From Bacteroidales bacterium (GTDB taxonomy: Bacteria; Bacteroidota; Bacteroidia; Bacteroidales; Muribaculaceae), in NCBI GenBank assembly GCA_003150235.1, contig QAMW01000040.1, forward strand, positions 1 to 25,369: a stretch of DNA of 25,369 nucleotides, written 5' to 3'. The notes under the pieces are model-generated. The model made no database searches. It was not told the DNA's origin and saw nothing but the letters and a program-made list of their open reading frames with translations. The translations under genes and the position numbers were made by a program. Below, in pieces: positions 1 to 7,357 of the stretch (position 1 is the stretch's first letter; every line of letters starts with the position of its first letter).

Positions 1-490
1 CATAGGTATAATTGAACTTTTGGCAAATCTCAGCCATTGTATAAAGGTCTCCACCGACATTTTTATCTTCCGTGAATGTGTCACGCACGGATTGTTTGTA
101 GTTACTCGATGGTATGAGCTGCCGTTTTGTTGGGGTGCTCTTTGTTTTCTTCTTTCCCTCTTGTTGAAAAGAAGAAACCTTGTCTGTATTCTGTATGTCT
201 GCTTTCATCTTCTCTTTATTCTTTTTTATCTGCTTGGCGAATATCGAAGTATTGCGCTTGCAGTAGGTTGTTTCCTTAATCATCAAGAAGAAATCCTCTT
301 TGGTGATTAGCGTAATGTGATACGTTATCTTGCAAGCTCTGAGTGTACCCTTGTATATCAAGTTGTACACAGTTCTGTTGCTCACTTGCAGAAGGTTTGC
401 TACCTCTCCAATGGTGAGGAACGGCTTGCTTGGCATATCCCATTCTGAATGGGACTGACCTGTTAAATTCTGTTTAATATGACGGTCCAT
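1..490 (-). CDS. Excisionase-like helix-turn-helix protein, partial (runs off the left edge)
   Basis: An uninterrupted reading frame starts at the ATG at 490 and stays open to base 2, giving 163 residues with no stop, so the C-terminus lies outside the window. Residues 24-50 (FLTIGEVANLLQVSNRTVYN and following) form a MerR/excisionase-type winged HTH. After a Lys-rich linker (residues about 84-125), a second HTH-like start appears (LYTMAEICQKFNY). Two-HTH proteins like this commonly sit next to tyrosine recombinases in Bacteroidetes mobile elements, where they act as excision or directionality factors or as regulators; that role is inferred from family and position. The gene lies beyond the point where traG is broken, so it most likely belongs to the element inserted in traG, and the matching recombinase would be to the left. 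A spurious plus-strand ORF (20-310) overlaps it antisense. The HTH call is firm; the excisionase role is less so. Confidence 0.72.
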   Translation of the reverse strand, partial: MDRHIKQNLTGQSHSEWDMPSKPFLTIGEVANLLQVSNRTVYNLIYKGTLRACKITYHITLITKEDFFLMIKETTYCKRNTSIFAKQIKKNKEKMKADIQNTDKVSSFQQEGKKKTKSTPTKRQLIPSSNYKQSVRDTFTEDKNVGGDLYTMAEICQKFNYTY

Positions 491-506
491 AATCGAAGAA
501 ATTTAT

Positions 507-541
507 TTGCACACTGTTGAACATTGTTGCACGCTGTTGAA
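507..541. repeat. Two 15-bp direct repeats, TTGCACNCTGTTGAA
   Basis: The copies are 507-521 (ttgcacactgttgaa) and 527-541 (ttgcacgctgttgaa). They differ at one base and are offset by 20 bp. They lie immediately upstream of the HTH gene that starts at 490 and could be its operator or a recombination-directionality site. The repeat is seen directly; the function is inferred. Confidence 0.7.
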
Positions 542-572
542 AGGATGTCGTGCCGTGCGACCCCTCTCACGT

Positions 573-590
573 GGTACAATGGCGGTACAA
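573..590. repeat. GGTACAA direct repeat, 11-bp period
   Basis: GGTACAA occurs at 573-579 and 584-590, exactly 11 bp apart, so both copies face the same side of the helix. It lies in the putative terminal segment of the inserted element. It may be a protein-binding site pair, but it is short enough that chance cannot be excluded. Confidence 0.5.
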
Positions 591-658
591 AATTACTCCA
601 AAAAGGACGATTCGCCAATAGCCAAAATTTCGGTTTGTTAAAAATTATATCCTGTAAA

Positions 659-2011
659 TCAGTATTTTATAACGCTAACTTTTGCTTCCGTTTGCCGTCG
701 TTTTGACCTCCGAATCTTCATGTGGAAGGATTTGCCGGAGCCGGAAGGACCGATGCAGAAGAAGTTGGCGTTGTCGGTCATCTTGACCTTGCCTTCCTTT
801 CCTGTGATGTCGATGCACACAGGAAGACCTTGGCGATCCGTGTAGAATGTTGTGAGGGGTGTGACCTCAGATTCCTTAAGATGCTCCTTAAAGAAGAAGC
901 ACAGGGCAGCGTCCGAGAGAGTGATGAAAAGATCATAGTCAGGATTGAAAGCGTAGGCATTCCCCGGGAATGAATCAACGAAAAGCTCCAACTGATTGTA
1001 GGCTGCCCTCGAGGGCATGATGCCACACTCATATAGCTTGGTCTCCAGATAGGAAGTGACGGGAGTGACCTTGTCTGCCGGACAACTCACAAGTATGTTG
1101 AAGTTGGTGTTCACAAGAAGGCTTGAATCCACCGCAAGGCGGTTAAGCACTTCCTCGATGTCAGCCTTTGCAATCTTGTTGCTCGGATCCGGCATAGAAC
1201 CGTGACGCTTGGCTTTGCCCTGAAGTTTCCTGAGAAGTTTTCTTTGGTTGGGTATCTGGACAACCTGGTTGAAAACGACACAATCGGCAAAAGGCACACT
1301 TGTAAGGAAAGAAAGTAGGTCAGTGGCTATCGGGTAGCCGTTGATGCTCATTTCAGTAAAAGGCTTCACAACTGATGGGAGGTTTATCTCGTCAATATCC
1401 ACAAGGGGATAAGAGCGAACCACCCGGTCACCGATTTTCAGATACTCGTCTGAAGCCTTGAAGTTGGTCATCGAGAAAGAGCCGTGACGGAATTGGAAAG
1501 CCATGAACCGGTGGCAGTATTCGTTGACCTCCGGCTTGGAGAGTTTCCGGTGACGGATACCTTTCTCTGTAAGAATGTCATTCACCTTCGATACCTTTGA
1601 ATGGAAGTCCAGCCAAGTCTTGGGGTTGTACTGCACGAACTGGCTTCTCTGAGCCTCCTGAGTGATGATAAGGAATGTGCGAATCTCAGTGAACTCCCTT
1701 CCCTCAAAGTAGCGGAAATAACTACGGGTCAGAAACTCAGCATCCTCCGGCACATCGTGTCGGTAGAACTGGCGGCAGAGGATGTCCTGCTTTTGCAAGG
1801 CATAACCCTCGCCAAGAGTCTGCACAATGTTTGCAAGCACGTCCTGAAACAGGGTGTACTGCCCGGCATCGGTGCATAGCTGCTGCACCGGATTTGTCAT
1901 CTCGAAAATGACAGACGGCTCACCCTTGGCGGAGAACAGGACAACATTGCCGTCCGTCTCCTCCAGTTGCGCATATAGTCCGTCAAATATTTTCTTCAGC
2001 GCTTTTGCCAT
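659..2011 (-). pseudogene. traG: Truncated TraG (VirB4-type conjugation ATPase), broken after Walker A
   Basis: In the intact family TraG is a cytoplasmic/inner-membrane ATPase of about 800 or more residues that powers the Bacteroidetes type IV secretion channel. Here 450 codons remain. Residues 1-431 read as a normal TraG: the N-terminal VirB4 domain, then a nucleotide-binding core ending in GPSGSGKSFHM (Walker A, residues 421-428). The last 19 residues (KIRRSKRRQTEAKVSVIKY) are basic and unlike the family and probably come from inserted DNA. Walker B and the whole C-terminal motor half are missing, so the product should be inactive as an ATPase. The start at 2011 follows traF with only 3 bp between. 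Truncation by insertion of a second element explains the structure best; an assembly join is the alternative. Confidence 0.85.
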
Positions 2012-2014
2012 GTC

Positions 2015-2302
2015 TCAGCGTTTGAAAAGATTGTTGTAGATGAATATACCACGGTGACGCTTCTTGTTGTGAAGCCCACCGCTCTGTTTGACATAGATAG
2101 TCACGAGTCCGGCAACCGCCAGAACAAGCATGGCGATGAAGCCTGCGAACTTGCCCAGTGCGATTGAGAACACGATAAAGCCCACGAAGGAGACACCTAT
2201 TGCACCTGCTGCAAGTGTCAGGAACCGTCCGCGGATGCCCATGAACTCCAGAGGCTTCTGCAGCCCCTTGAAAACCGGATAGCCGTCATTTTCCATCGCC
2301 AT
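2015..2302 (-). CDS. traF: TraF-like conjugation protein (DUF4133, VirB3-like)
   Basis: This is a 95-residue protein with two adjacent membrane segments at about residues 26-46 and 50-72, followed by a basic cytoplasmic tail (HNKKRHRGIFIYNNLFKR). Size, topology and position between traE and traG match the TraF/DUF4133 family, the VirB3 counterpart in Bacteroidetes conjugative elements and a small inner-membrane component of the mating channel. The ATG at 2302 lies 21 bp from the end of traE. A second in-frame Met at residue 3 is an alternative start. Identification rests on synteny and topology rather than a catalytic motif. Confidence 0.8.
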   Translation of the reverse strand: MAMENDGYPVFKGLQKPLEFMGIRGRFLTLAAGAIGVSFVGFIVFSIALGKFAGFIAMLVLAVAGLVTIYVKQSGGLHNKKRHRGIFIYNNLFKR

Positions 2303-2323
2303 GTAATTCTGTTTTTGTGCGGT

Positions 2324-2680
2324 TTAGTTGAAGAAAAGAGGGAGAGCCTCACTCAGTGCGATAAAGGCGATACAGCCTCCAATTGTCAGCATGATAGTCT
2401 TTTTCACATCCTGATCGCCGTTCTGCATCTTGAAATAGACGTTGAAGGCACCGACAAGGACGATGACAGCGGCTATCGCTTTCATCAGGTTGGAAACCGG
2501 TGTCTGATAGGAGCTTACCTCCTGGGTCGCCTTGGTGAAGCCAGCGGCACCCTTGCTGGCCGCCATAGCGTTTCCTGTTGCCACTGTGATTGCCACAACA
2601 GCGAGAGTAGCCCTCTGCACGAAGGCTGAGTTTTTGATGCGTGACACGGCACGCAGACATTTGTTCTTGATTTTCTGCAT
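2324..2680 (-). CDS. traE: TraE-like conjugation protein (DUF4134, VirB2/pilin-like)
   Basis: The 118-residue product begins with a basic N-terminus and a hydrophobic segment ending in GNAMAASKG (residues about 22-44), which looks like a signal/cleavage region, followed by two membrane segments at about 62-80 and 96-116. This is the layout of VirB2/TrbC-like pilins, and it matches TraE/DUF4134 of CTnDOT-type elements in both size and position ahead of traF. It probably supplies the major subunit of the conjugative pilus or channel. The 171-bp gap upstream, unlike the tight spacing elsewhere in the operon, contains an 18-bp tandem repeat and may hold a separate promoter or processing site. Confidence 0.8.
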   Translation of the reverse strand: MQKIKNKCLRAVSRIKNSAFVQRATLAVVAITVATGNAMAASKGAAGFTKATQEVSSYQTPVSNLMKAIAAVIVLVGAFNVYFKMQNGDQDVKKTIMLTIGGCIAFIALSEALPLFFN

Positions 2681-2707
2681 TTTGAAATTGATGTTAAAGG
2701 TTCAAAA

Positions 2708-2757
2708 TCGCCAAAGGAACAGATGTCGCCAAAGGAACAGATGTCGCTAAAGAATCG
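2708..2757. repeat. 18-bp tandem repeat, about 2.7 copies, upstream of traE
   Basis: TCGCCAAAGGAACAGATG occurs identically at 2708-2725 and 2726-2743, followed by a degenerate third copy (tcgctaaagaatcgg) from 2744. It lies between traD and traE. Tandem copies of this kind can be operator sites or slippage products; no function is assigned. Confidence 0.85.
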
Positions 2758-2851
2758 GTGTGTCTTTCAGAGATTCGGATTAAGATCTGGGGTTACTGAA
2801 AGATAATTATGCAAGATTATTCAATATAGTCAGTGAAAAAACATCTATATT

Positions 2852-3433
2852 TTAGAAATGTGTGTTATGGCATTGGAGTATCACTTGAGCCAGAGGACCG
2901 GATCCGGTCTCGGTGAAACGGTCAACATAATCAAGTATGTCATCGGCAACGAGGAATCCTGTCATTGCTGCCTCACGATAGCCCTCCCGTCTGAAAAGTT
3001 TTTCAGGTGTAGGTGGCTGTTGAGCCTCCTTTCCCTCATTCTCTTTTGAAAGCTTTGAATCTACCATTGTACCCTTATCCTCGGATATCGGTTTTTGAGG
3101 CGGTTGGGTAGTATCATCTACGTTTGCCTCCGGCTCTTTGTCAGCAGCCGCAATTTCATTGGCTTCTGTCTTTTCCGGAACTTTCTTCTTATCCTCGGAA
3201 GAATCTCGGGGATTTTCAGTGGTTTCCTGAATTGCTGTCTTGTTCTGATCATCACGGGTTATGAGAACAGGCTTGAAAGTGTTTGCCTCGTCCGATATGT
3301 CGATCTCCTCCTCACTGTTCTTTTCCAGCTCGGCTGCTTTGGCTGCCTTTGCTTTCTGAAGGTCAAGAAGAATCATCACGACATAATATATGATTAGTAT
3401 AACGAATAGAAATGAGATTATTTGTCCGTACAT
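2852..3433 (-). CDS. traD: TraD-like membrane protein of the conjugation operon (DUF4122-like)
   Basis: A 193-residue protein with one N-terminal membrane anchor (residues about 5-24, ISFLFVILIIYYVVMILLDL), a long charged low-complexity middle (about 28-145, rich in Glu, Lys, Ser, Pro) and a short ordered C-terminal part (about 146-193, EKLFRREGYREAAMTGFLVADDILDYVDRF). The position between the traA/B group and traE, the single anchor and the acidic linker fit TraD of CTnDOT-type elements, called DUF4122 from memory. The start at 3433 is 5 bp after the upstream HTH gene, so the two are co-transcribed and probably translationally linked. No enzymatic motif is visible; a structural or assembly role at the inner membrane is inferred. 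This is not the F-plasmid TraD coupling protein. Confidence 0.7.
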   Translation of the reverse strand: MYGQIISFLFVILIIYYVVMILLDLQKAKAAKAAELEKNSEEEIDISDEANTFKPVLITRDDQNKTAIQETTENPRDSSEDKKKVPEKTEANEIAAADKEPEANVDDTTQPPQKPISEDKGTMVDSKLSKENEGKEAQQPPTPEKLFRREGYREAAMTGFLVADDILDYVDRFTETGSGPLAQVILQCHNTHF

Positions 3434-3438
3434 TGTCT

Positions 3439-4032
3439 TTATATTACTTTGTTTAGAAATAAATCTTCTTCAATCGGGAGTGGGAGGAATCGGAGACCTA
3501 AGGAAGATCCACGGTTCTCTTGGGAGACACGACGCACGATGTCGGAGGGATAATACATCACGTTTCTTTTCTCGCTTACGATATATCCCTTGCTTTTCAG
3601 CCACGCCCGGAGCTTTATGCGTGGGCGGTTTGTCACAACCTTGATTTTGGATATCGGGTCCAGACCGAATATCATGCGCCGCTTCTCACGCTTGACAAGC
3701 TCTGTACGCACTCGTGACTTGACATCGCAAATCTCCTTCTCGGTACGTCGCAGTCCGATCTGCCCGGCGATACGGCTCACGGTGTTCTTGGAGATGCCAA
3801 GGTCCTTGCCTAACTCGGAGAATGATTTTGTGTCGAAATGATTTCGGATGTAGTCTGCGCGTTCAAGCCACCCGGACTTGGCATATTTCTCGATGCCCAG
3901 CTCCTTTGCCTTGTTCTTTACAGTCTTCTCACTTACACCGAGTACGGCAGCCGTATGAGGCGTGGTCTCGACAGGATAGAGAGCCACCAATGTCTCTATC
4001 ATATCGTCTGTCCATCTTATCTTCCTTCTCAT
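3439..4032 (-). CDS. Double helix-turn-helix DNA-binding protein in the tra operon (traC position)
   Basis: This 197-residue protein has two related N-terminal HTH units: residues about 6-50 (RWTDDMIETLVALYPV... AAVLGVSEKTVKNKAKELGI) and 56-98 (RADYIRNHFDTKSFSELGKDLGISKNTVSRIAGQIGL). The first resembles Myb/SANT or GcrA-like homeodomain folds. A basic stretch (about 100-145) and an unassigned C-terminus follow. It sits 1 bp from traB and 5 bp from traD, where CTnDOT-type elements usually carry traC. I do not recognise it as TraC (DUF3408), so I leave the symbol empty. A regulator of the transfer genes or a DNA-processing accessory factor is a reasonable inference. The DNA-binding call is good; the role is open. 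Confidence 0.72.
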   Translation of the reverse strand: MRRKIRWTDDMIETLVALYPVETTPHTAAVLGVSEKTVKNKAKELGIEKYAKSGWLERADYIRNHFDTKSFSELGKDLGISKNTVSRIAGQIGLRRTEKEICDVKSRVRTELVKREKRRMIFGLDPISKIKVVTNRPRIKLRAWLKSKGYIVSEKRNVMYYPSDIVRRVSQENRGSSLGLRFLPLPIEEDLFLNKVI

Positions 4033-4033
4033 A

Positions 4034-4504
4034 TCATACGTGTATATAGTTCTGTAAAAGTGATCGTTTCTCTCTCTTGTATTGTATGAGCCTTGGGAGG
4101 AATGTGCCGAAGAAAGCCCTTATGATGGCGTTCACAAGGTCAGACCGACAGCGGTTGCCGATGTCGCAGTCATCAAGCGAGTCTGCAAGGTCACGGTCGA
4201 GCTTGCACACGAGCCGGTCATCTTTCTCAATACGCTGGCCAGAGGAAGAAAGGAAGCCCATAAAGTCATTCCAATACTTTTCGGTGCTTTCCACCGCAAC
4301 AGGCTGGGCATAGTTGCTTGCTTCGGTAGATTCAGGCAAAGGATCTGTTGGGATTTCAATCTGAGATTCAATCGGGGGATTGTCCTCATGCTGCATATCC
4401 TCTTCAGACGGTTCTCTCTCAATGGGAGATGTAGGATTCAACTCTGCATCGGGGTCATTGATGCCTTCGAGCAGGGAATCTATTTCAGGAATTTCTTTTT
4501 TCAT
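4034..4504 (-). CDS. traB: TraB-like protein (DUF3408 family)
   Basis: This 156-residue protein has an acidic, proline-rich N-terminal half (residues 1-72) and a compact C-terminal domain (about 75-152: KYWNDFMGFL..., a DRLVCKLDRDLADSLDDCDIG segment, then a basic helix ending KREKRSLLQNYIHV). A disordered acidic front with a small C-terminal domain is typical of DUF3408 proteins, annotated TraB next to the ParA-like TraA in Bacteroidetes conjugative elements. The C-terminal domain has the character of a ribbon-helix-helix or similar DNA/protein-binding fold. Spacing is 1 bp to the downstream HTH gene and 23 bp from traA, so it belongs to one operon. The function is not known biochemically; partnership with TraA is inferred from constant linkage. 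Confidence 0.7.
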   Translation of the reverse strand: MKKEIPEIDSLLEGINDPDAELNPTSPIEREPSEEDMQHEDNPPIESQIEIPTDPLPESTEASNYAQPVAVESTEKYWNDFMGFLSSSGQRIEKDDRLVCKLDRDLADSLDDCDIGNRCRSDLVNAIIRAFFGTFLPRLIQYKREKRSLLQNYIHV

Positions 4505-4527
4505 TTATGGCAATTGCGGTTGGATGG

Positions 4528-5445
4528 TTATTTATTTTCGGTTGGTTCTGTTTGTTCAGCCGGTTCGGTTGGATTGGTTTCTTCAATATCCTCGGTAGAA
4601 TTTTGAGAAACTTCAGTTTCCGGATTGTCTGTAGTTGCAGTTGTCTCTTCCTTTGATTCTTCCTTTTCTTCAGGAGGCTTGTCTATCTTCGGCTTCTTTT
4701 TCTTAGGCTCCAGATTCTCCACAAGCTGTATGCCTCTGAGGGAATGTTGCCTTAGCGGATCTAGAGTGTCAAACATGGCATAATAGATCTTGTCATACAC
4801 TGGTCTCACTATCTCTGTCTGCATATCAAGTGCGGCGATGGTGCTGAAACGCTCCATGTCGGCTCTCTTGGATAACTTGGGAGTCACTTCACCGTATGTC
4901 GAGAATGTCTCCCTCGACTTCTCCCAGATAAGAAGTTCGGCTCTTTTGCCGACACGTCCGTCACTCATGTTCGGTATCATGAAAAGCCTTGACTTCATAC
5001 CCCCGGCCATTGCCTGTCTCAATCTGTCAAGAAACATTATGAAACTCGCGGTGGACGGAACGGTAACGAGGTCATAATGGAATGGGATCACGATTATATC
5101 AGAGTTCACGAAGAGAGGGACGAGTCCCGGTGCTTTCAGGCTTCCGGGAGAATCCACAAGAGCAACCTCGATGCTCGGCTCATTGTGCAGCTTCTCCATC
5201 AATGCCGTCATCTCATCACGGTCTGTAGCTTCTTTCTCAATGACATCGTAGGGAACGGTGCCGATTCCATACTTGCGGAGGTCGCTTCTACGGCATTTGA
5301 GGATCGAGTGCTGGAAGTCACAGTCTACAATAACGACACGGACACCCTTTGTCACAAGATAGTTGGCAAAGGTGACGCAGAGCGTCGTCTTTCCGACGCC
5401 CCCTTTTTGGTTGGCGAAAGTCACTATGACTGGTGTCTGCATCAT
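4528..5445 (-). CDS. traA: TraA, ParA/Soj-type ATPase of the conjugation operon
   Basis: This 305-residue ParA-family ATPase has a deviant Walker A motif KGGVGKT at residues 14-20, the A' region VDCDFQH beginning at Asp41 and the Walker B-like segment ALVDSPGS near residue 95. The ATPase domain ends near residue 240. A low-complexity, highly charged tail follows (KKKKPK, then Glu/Thr/Pro-rich), which is unusual for a ParA and may be a flexible docking arm. In Bacteroidetes ICEs the first tra gene is a ParA homologue called TraA, thought to help partition the element or place the transfer machinery; this is known by association rather than by assay. The start at 5445 (MMQTPVIVTF) is followed by a second Met. 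A -7-like box lies at 5474-5481. Confidence 0.86.
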   Translation of the reverse strand: MMQTPVIVTFANQKGGVGKTTLCVTFANYLVTKGVRVVIVDCDFQHSILKCRRSDLRKYGIGTVPYDVIEKEATDRDEMTALMEKLHNEPSIEVALVDSPGSLKAPGLVPLFVNSDIIVIPFHYDLVTVPSTASFIMFLDRLRQAMAGGMKSRLFMIPNMSDGRVGKRAELLIWEKSRETFSTYGEVTPKLSKRADMERFSTIAALDMQTEIVRPVYDKIYYAMFDTLDPLRQHSLRGIQLVENLEPKKKKPKIDKPPEEKEESKEETTATTDNPETEVSQNSTEDIEETNPTEPAEQTEPTENK

Positions 5446-5473
5446 TATTATACTCTGTTTTGAAAATCCTTTG

Positions 5474-5481
5474 CAAAATTA
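5474..5481 (-). promoter_or_regulatory. Possible traA promoter -7 box
   Basis: On the minus strand this reads TAATTTTG, an exact fit to the Bacteroidetes -7 consensus TAnnTTTG, about 29 bp ahead of the traA start. I do not see a TTG at 19-21 bp upstream; the best match there is TTC. The promoter is therefore incomplete or depends on an activator. Confidence 0.45.
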
Positions 5482-5503
5482 TCATAGGCACGACCCATGA
5501 ACC

Positions 5504-5580
5504 GAAATGCACAACACTTATTTCACCTCGGTTGGTTAAACCGGGGTTACAGTGTATAAATATCTGAGGTATTTCGGTTT
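5504..5580. promoter_or_regulatory. Candidate shared operator block upstream of traA
   Basis: This block holds three motifs that recur in other ICE spacers. The 14-mer gaaatgcacaacac (5504-5517) is identical at 7942-7955 upstream of mobA. TCGGTTGGTTAAACCG (5528-5543) matches 7230-7245 upstream of mobB at 15 of 16 bases. The third is gaggtatttcggttt (5566-5580), which matches 7245-7259 closely. CGGTT/AACCG arms make the middle motif a small palindrome. Repetition ahead of different genes of one element suggests binding sites for a common regulator; that is inference. Confidence 0.55.
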
Positions 5581-5618
5581 GTCATACCCGAAATAGTGAC
5601 GATAAAAAGTTCCTGACG

Positions 5619-7172
5619 TTATCGCTTCAATGATGAAGCGTCATCAATCCTGTCATAGTTGCCCTTGTAGCCGACCTCCCATTCACGGTTCTCACCATGA
5701 CCGGCACCTGCATCACGCAGCCTACGGATTCTCGGCAATGGGGATTGCTTTTGCTTCTGCTGTTTCTTTGTCTTTTGAGATTGTGGCTGACGTTGCAGAC
5801 GGGACAGGTCAAAGCCTTCGTCCGTGAGGTTGATGATGACGTGCCTCTGGAAATCAATGGCAAACGTATTGTCCCCGTCGGTCTTGATGATGAATCCCTC
5901 ATTGCGGATTTCCGTTCTGACATCAGTAATGTCGGGATCATTGAATATATCCTGTAATCTCGAAAGAGAGTTGGCATAGTCACGGTTCCTGCTTGATGAT
6001 AGGGAAACAAGATCCGACTGTGTGACTTTCCCAAGTTTACATAGCAAATCCCTTTCGGCATCTGTCACAGGGTGGAATTTCTCGACCCACTCTATGCGGT
6101 TGTTCCGTTCAAGGGCGTCCACCATAAACTGTTTCAATGGTCTTGTCTGGCCGTTGAAGTAAATGACACCTTTCTTTATATATGCCCCTTGGCGCCGCAA
6201 CTTGCCGAACAACTCTCCCCGGGTAATTTTCGGATTGATAGTGAAAAGACTGTCGATGAAGCTCTCAATGCGGTCGAAACGTTCCTGTGGCGTTGAGAAA
6301 TCAAGAAGATCATCTACGGCGAGTACCCTCGCTCCATGAAATACGGATTTAGTCGAGTGGTCAACAAGGATGTACCCATACGGCTTGTCCTTCTTACCGA
6401 AGAATACTATATCGACACCGAACTTGGCTTTCATCTCTTTCTTCAGTTCCTCCTTGTCAGCGCAGGTGTCACGGTATTTTTTAAGGATAGTGCGAAGCTG
6501 CCGTGCCCTTGCACGGTCAGTCGCTCCATATTTATATAGGTCATTGAAATCCGCAAGCGGAACTTTCATCCTGACTTTGCCTCCTTTTTTGATAAAAGCG
6601 GTGTCATCCTTCTGATATACCTCATATCCCATGGCGGACATAACCGCCTTGAACTGGGCGAATGAATTGAATGTGTATTTCGTGGCTTTCTCGAAATCTG
6701 TCTTGACTTGATTCTTGTTATCCTGACCGAGGATTTTGGCTATCGCCTCCTGAGAACGCCGGCGTTCATTGTTATGGTCTATCTTCTTTCCATTAGGATC
6801 AATACGTGATGTTACTATATGCAAGTGAGTATTCTCGGTGTCATAATGTGAATAGACAAGTAACGGTTGACCGGGTTCCATATATCCCATCTCTTTCAGA
6901 TATTGGTGTGCGAAATCAAGAAGCTGCTCCTCCGTCATCCCATGCCCTTTGCAGGAAATGGCGACATGGAACTGGGCTTTCTTTATCCTGCCGTTGCTTG
7001 CACTATAGTTTATGAGATGGTCTCTCAGTTCTTCGGGTGTCGGCCGACCGAGAGTCCCGGTGAACCCGAAATTCAGGATCTCGATAAGCCGGGCTACACC
7101 TTTCGAGACTTTCCGTTCATTGTAACCGACAGCGTGGAAGTTCGAGCTGCCGGGCAATATGGTTGCTATCAT
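5619..7172 (-). CDS. mobB: MobB-like relaxase (mobilization nuclease)
   Basis: This 517-residue relaxase nicks the element at oriT and pilots the strand into the recipient. The N-terminus (MIATILPGSSNFHAVGYNERKVSKG) is typical of Bacteroidetes MobB/MobP-type relaxases, with Tyr17 a candidate for the nicking tyrosine. The metal-binding histidine motif is present as YSHYDTENTHLHIV (His109, His116, His118), preceded by FHVAIS (His69). The relaxase domain covers roughly residues 1-190. The C-terminal 300 residues are not assigned and end in a Gln/Lys/Arg-rich segment (about 465-490). mobA lies upstream on the same strand (185-bp gap) and traA downstream (173-bp gap). The family call is strong; the choice of catalytic tyrosine is tentative. 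Confidence 0.88.
   Translation of the reverse strand: MIATILPGSSNFHAVGYNERKVSKGVARLIEILNFGFTGTLGRPTPEELRDHLINYSASNGRIKKAQFHVAISCKGHGMTEEQLLDFAHQYLKEMGYMEPGQPLLVYSHYDTENTHLHIVTSRIDPNGKKIDHNNERRRSQEAIAKILGQDNKNQVKTDFEKATKYTFNSFAQFKAVMSAMGYEVYQKDDTAFIKKGGKVRMKVPLADFNDLYKYGATDRARARQLRTILKKYRDTCADKEELKKEMKAKFGVDIVFFGKKDKPYGYILVDHSTKSVFHGARVLAVDDLLDFSTPQERFDRIESFIDSLFTINPKITRGELFGKLRRQGAYIKKGVIYFNGQTRPLKQFMVDALERNNRIEWVEKFHPVTDAERDLLCKLGKVTQSDLVSLSSSRNRDYANSLSRLQDIFNDPDITDVRTEIRNEGFIIKTDGDNTFAIDFQRHVIINLTDEGFDLSRLQRQPQSQKTKKQQKQKQSPLPRIRRLRDAGAGHGENREWEVGYKGNYDRIDDASSLKR
5623..5640 (-). terminator. Hairpin at the 3' end of mobB
   Basis: A perfect inverted repeat (cgcttca, 4-base loop, tgaagcg) overlaps the last mobB codons, and on the minus strand a T-rich run (ACTTTTTATC) follows about 17-20 bases later. 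The distance is long for a classical intrinsic terminator. It may instead be an mRNA-stabilising or attenuating hairpin between mobB and traA. Confidence 0.4.
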
Positions 7173-7229
7173 ACTTTGGTTGATAGGTTTGATTGACCCG
7201 GAGCCGTCGGTCAGACAAATCAGGACACT

Positions 7230-7259
7230 TCGGTTGGATAAACCGAGATATTTCGGTTG
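7230..7259. promoter_or_regulatory. Candidate operator upstream of mobB, matching the traA block
   Basis: TCGGTTGGATAAACCG (7230-7245) runs straight into GAGATATTTCGGTTG (7245-7259). Both parts recur upstream of traA at 5528-5543 and 5566-5580 with one or two changes. The copy lies about 60 bp ahead of the mobB start at 7172. Confidence 0.5.
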
Positions 7260-7333
7260 CTCTGACCGGGGACTCTGGGTTGATGGATGTTCTTAACTGA
7301 GTTATCAAAATATTGGAGATAGATAAACCAAGT

Positions 7334-7351
7334 TATCCCGAAAGCGGGATA
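7334..7351 (-). terminator. Perfect hairpin just after mobA
   Basis: tatcccg-aaag-cgggata is a 7-bp perfect stem with a 4-base loop, starting 6 bp past the mobA stop. On the minus strand no strong T-run follows (ACTTGGTTTATC), so it may attenuate or protect the mobA message rather than terminate fully. Confidence 0.45.
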
Positions 7352-7357
7352 CCCGGA

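Larger units (their letters stand above)
491..718. mobile_element. Probable terminal segment of the element inserted in traG
   Basis: This stretch separates the HTH gene from the last TraG-like codon (Met431, at 719-721). Apart from the out-of-family tail of the broken traG frame I see no gene in it. It carries two sets of short direct repeats (507-541 and 573-590), the sort of sites recombinases and excisionases bind near the ends of integrated elements. The exact junction cannot be fixed without the intact target. The best estimate is near 715-718, where TraG similarity stops. No tRNA fragment and no obvious IS terminal inverted repeat was seen. Confidence 0.5.

Noticed and set aside
20..310. 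Plus-strand 96-aa ORF with hydrophobic stretches at the left edge
   Set aside because: It is antisense to the clear HTH gene (1-490) and its hydrophobicity comes from reading Lys-rich codons backwards.
659..700. Possible CTnDOT-type core site (GTTNNTTTGC) near the traG junction and near 10558
   Set aside because: The best matches (ttccgtttgc and tctgttttgc) fit only 6 of the 8 fixed positions; not enough to call an attachment core.
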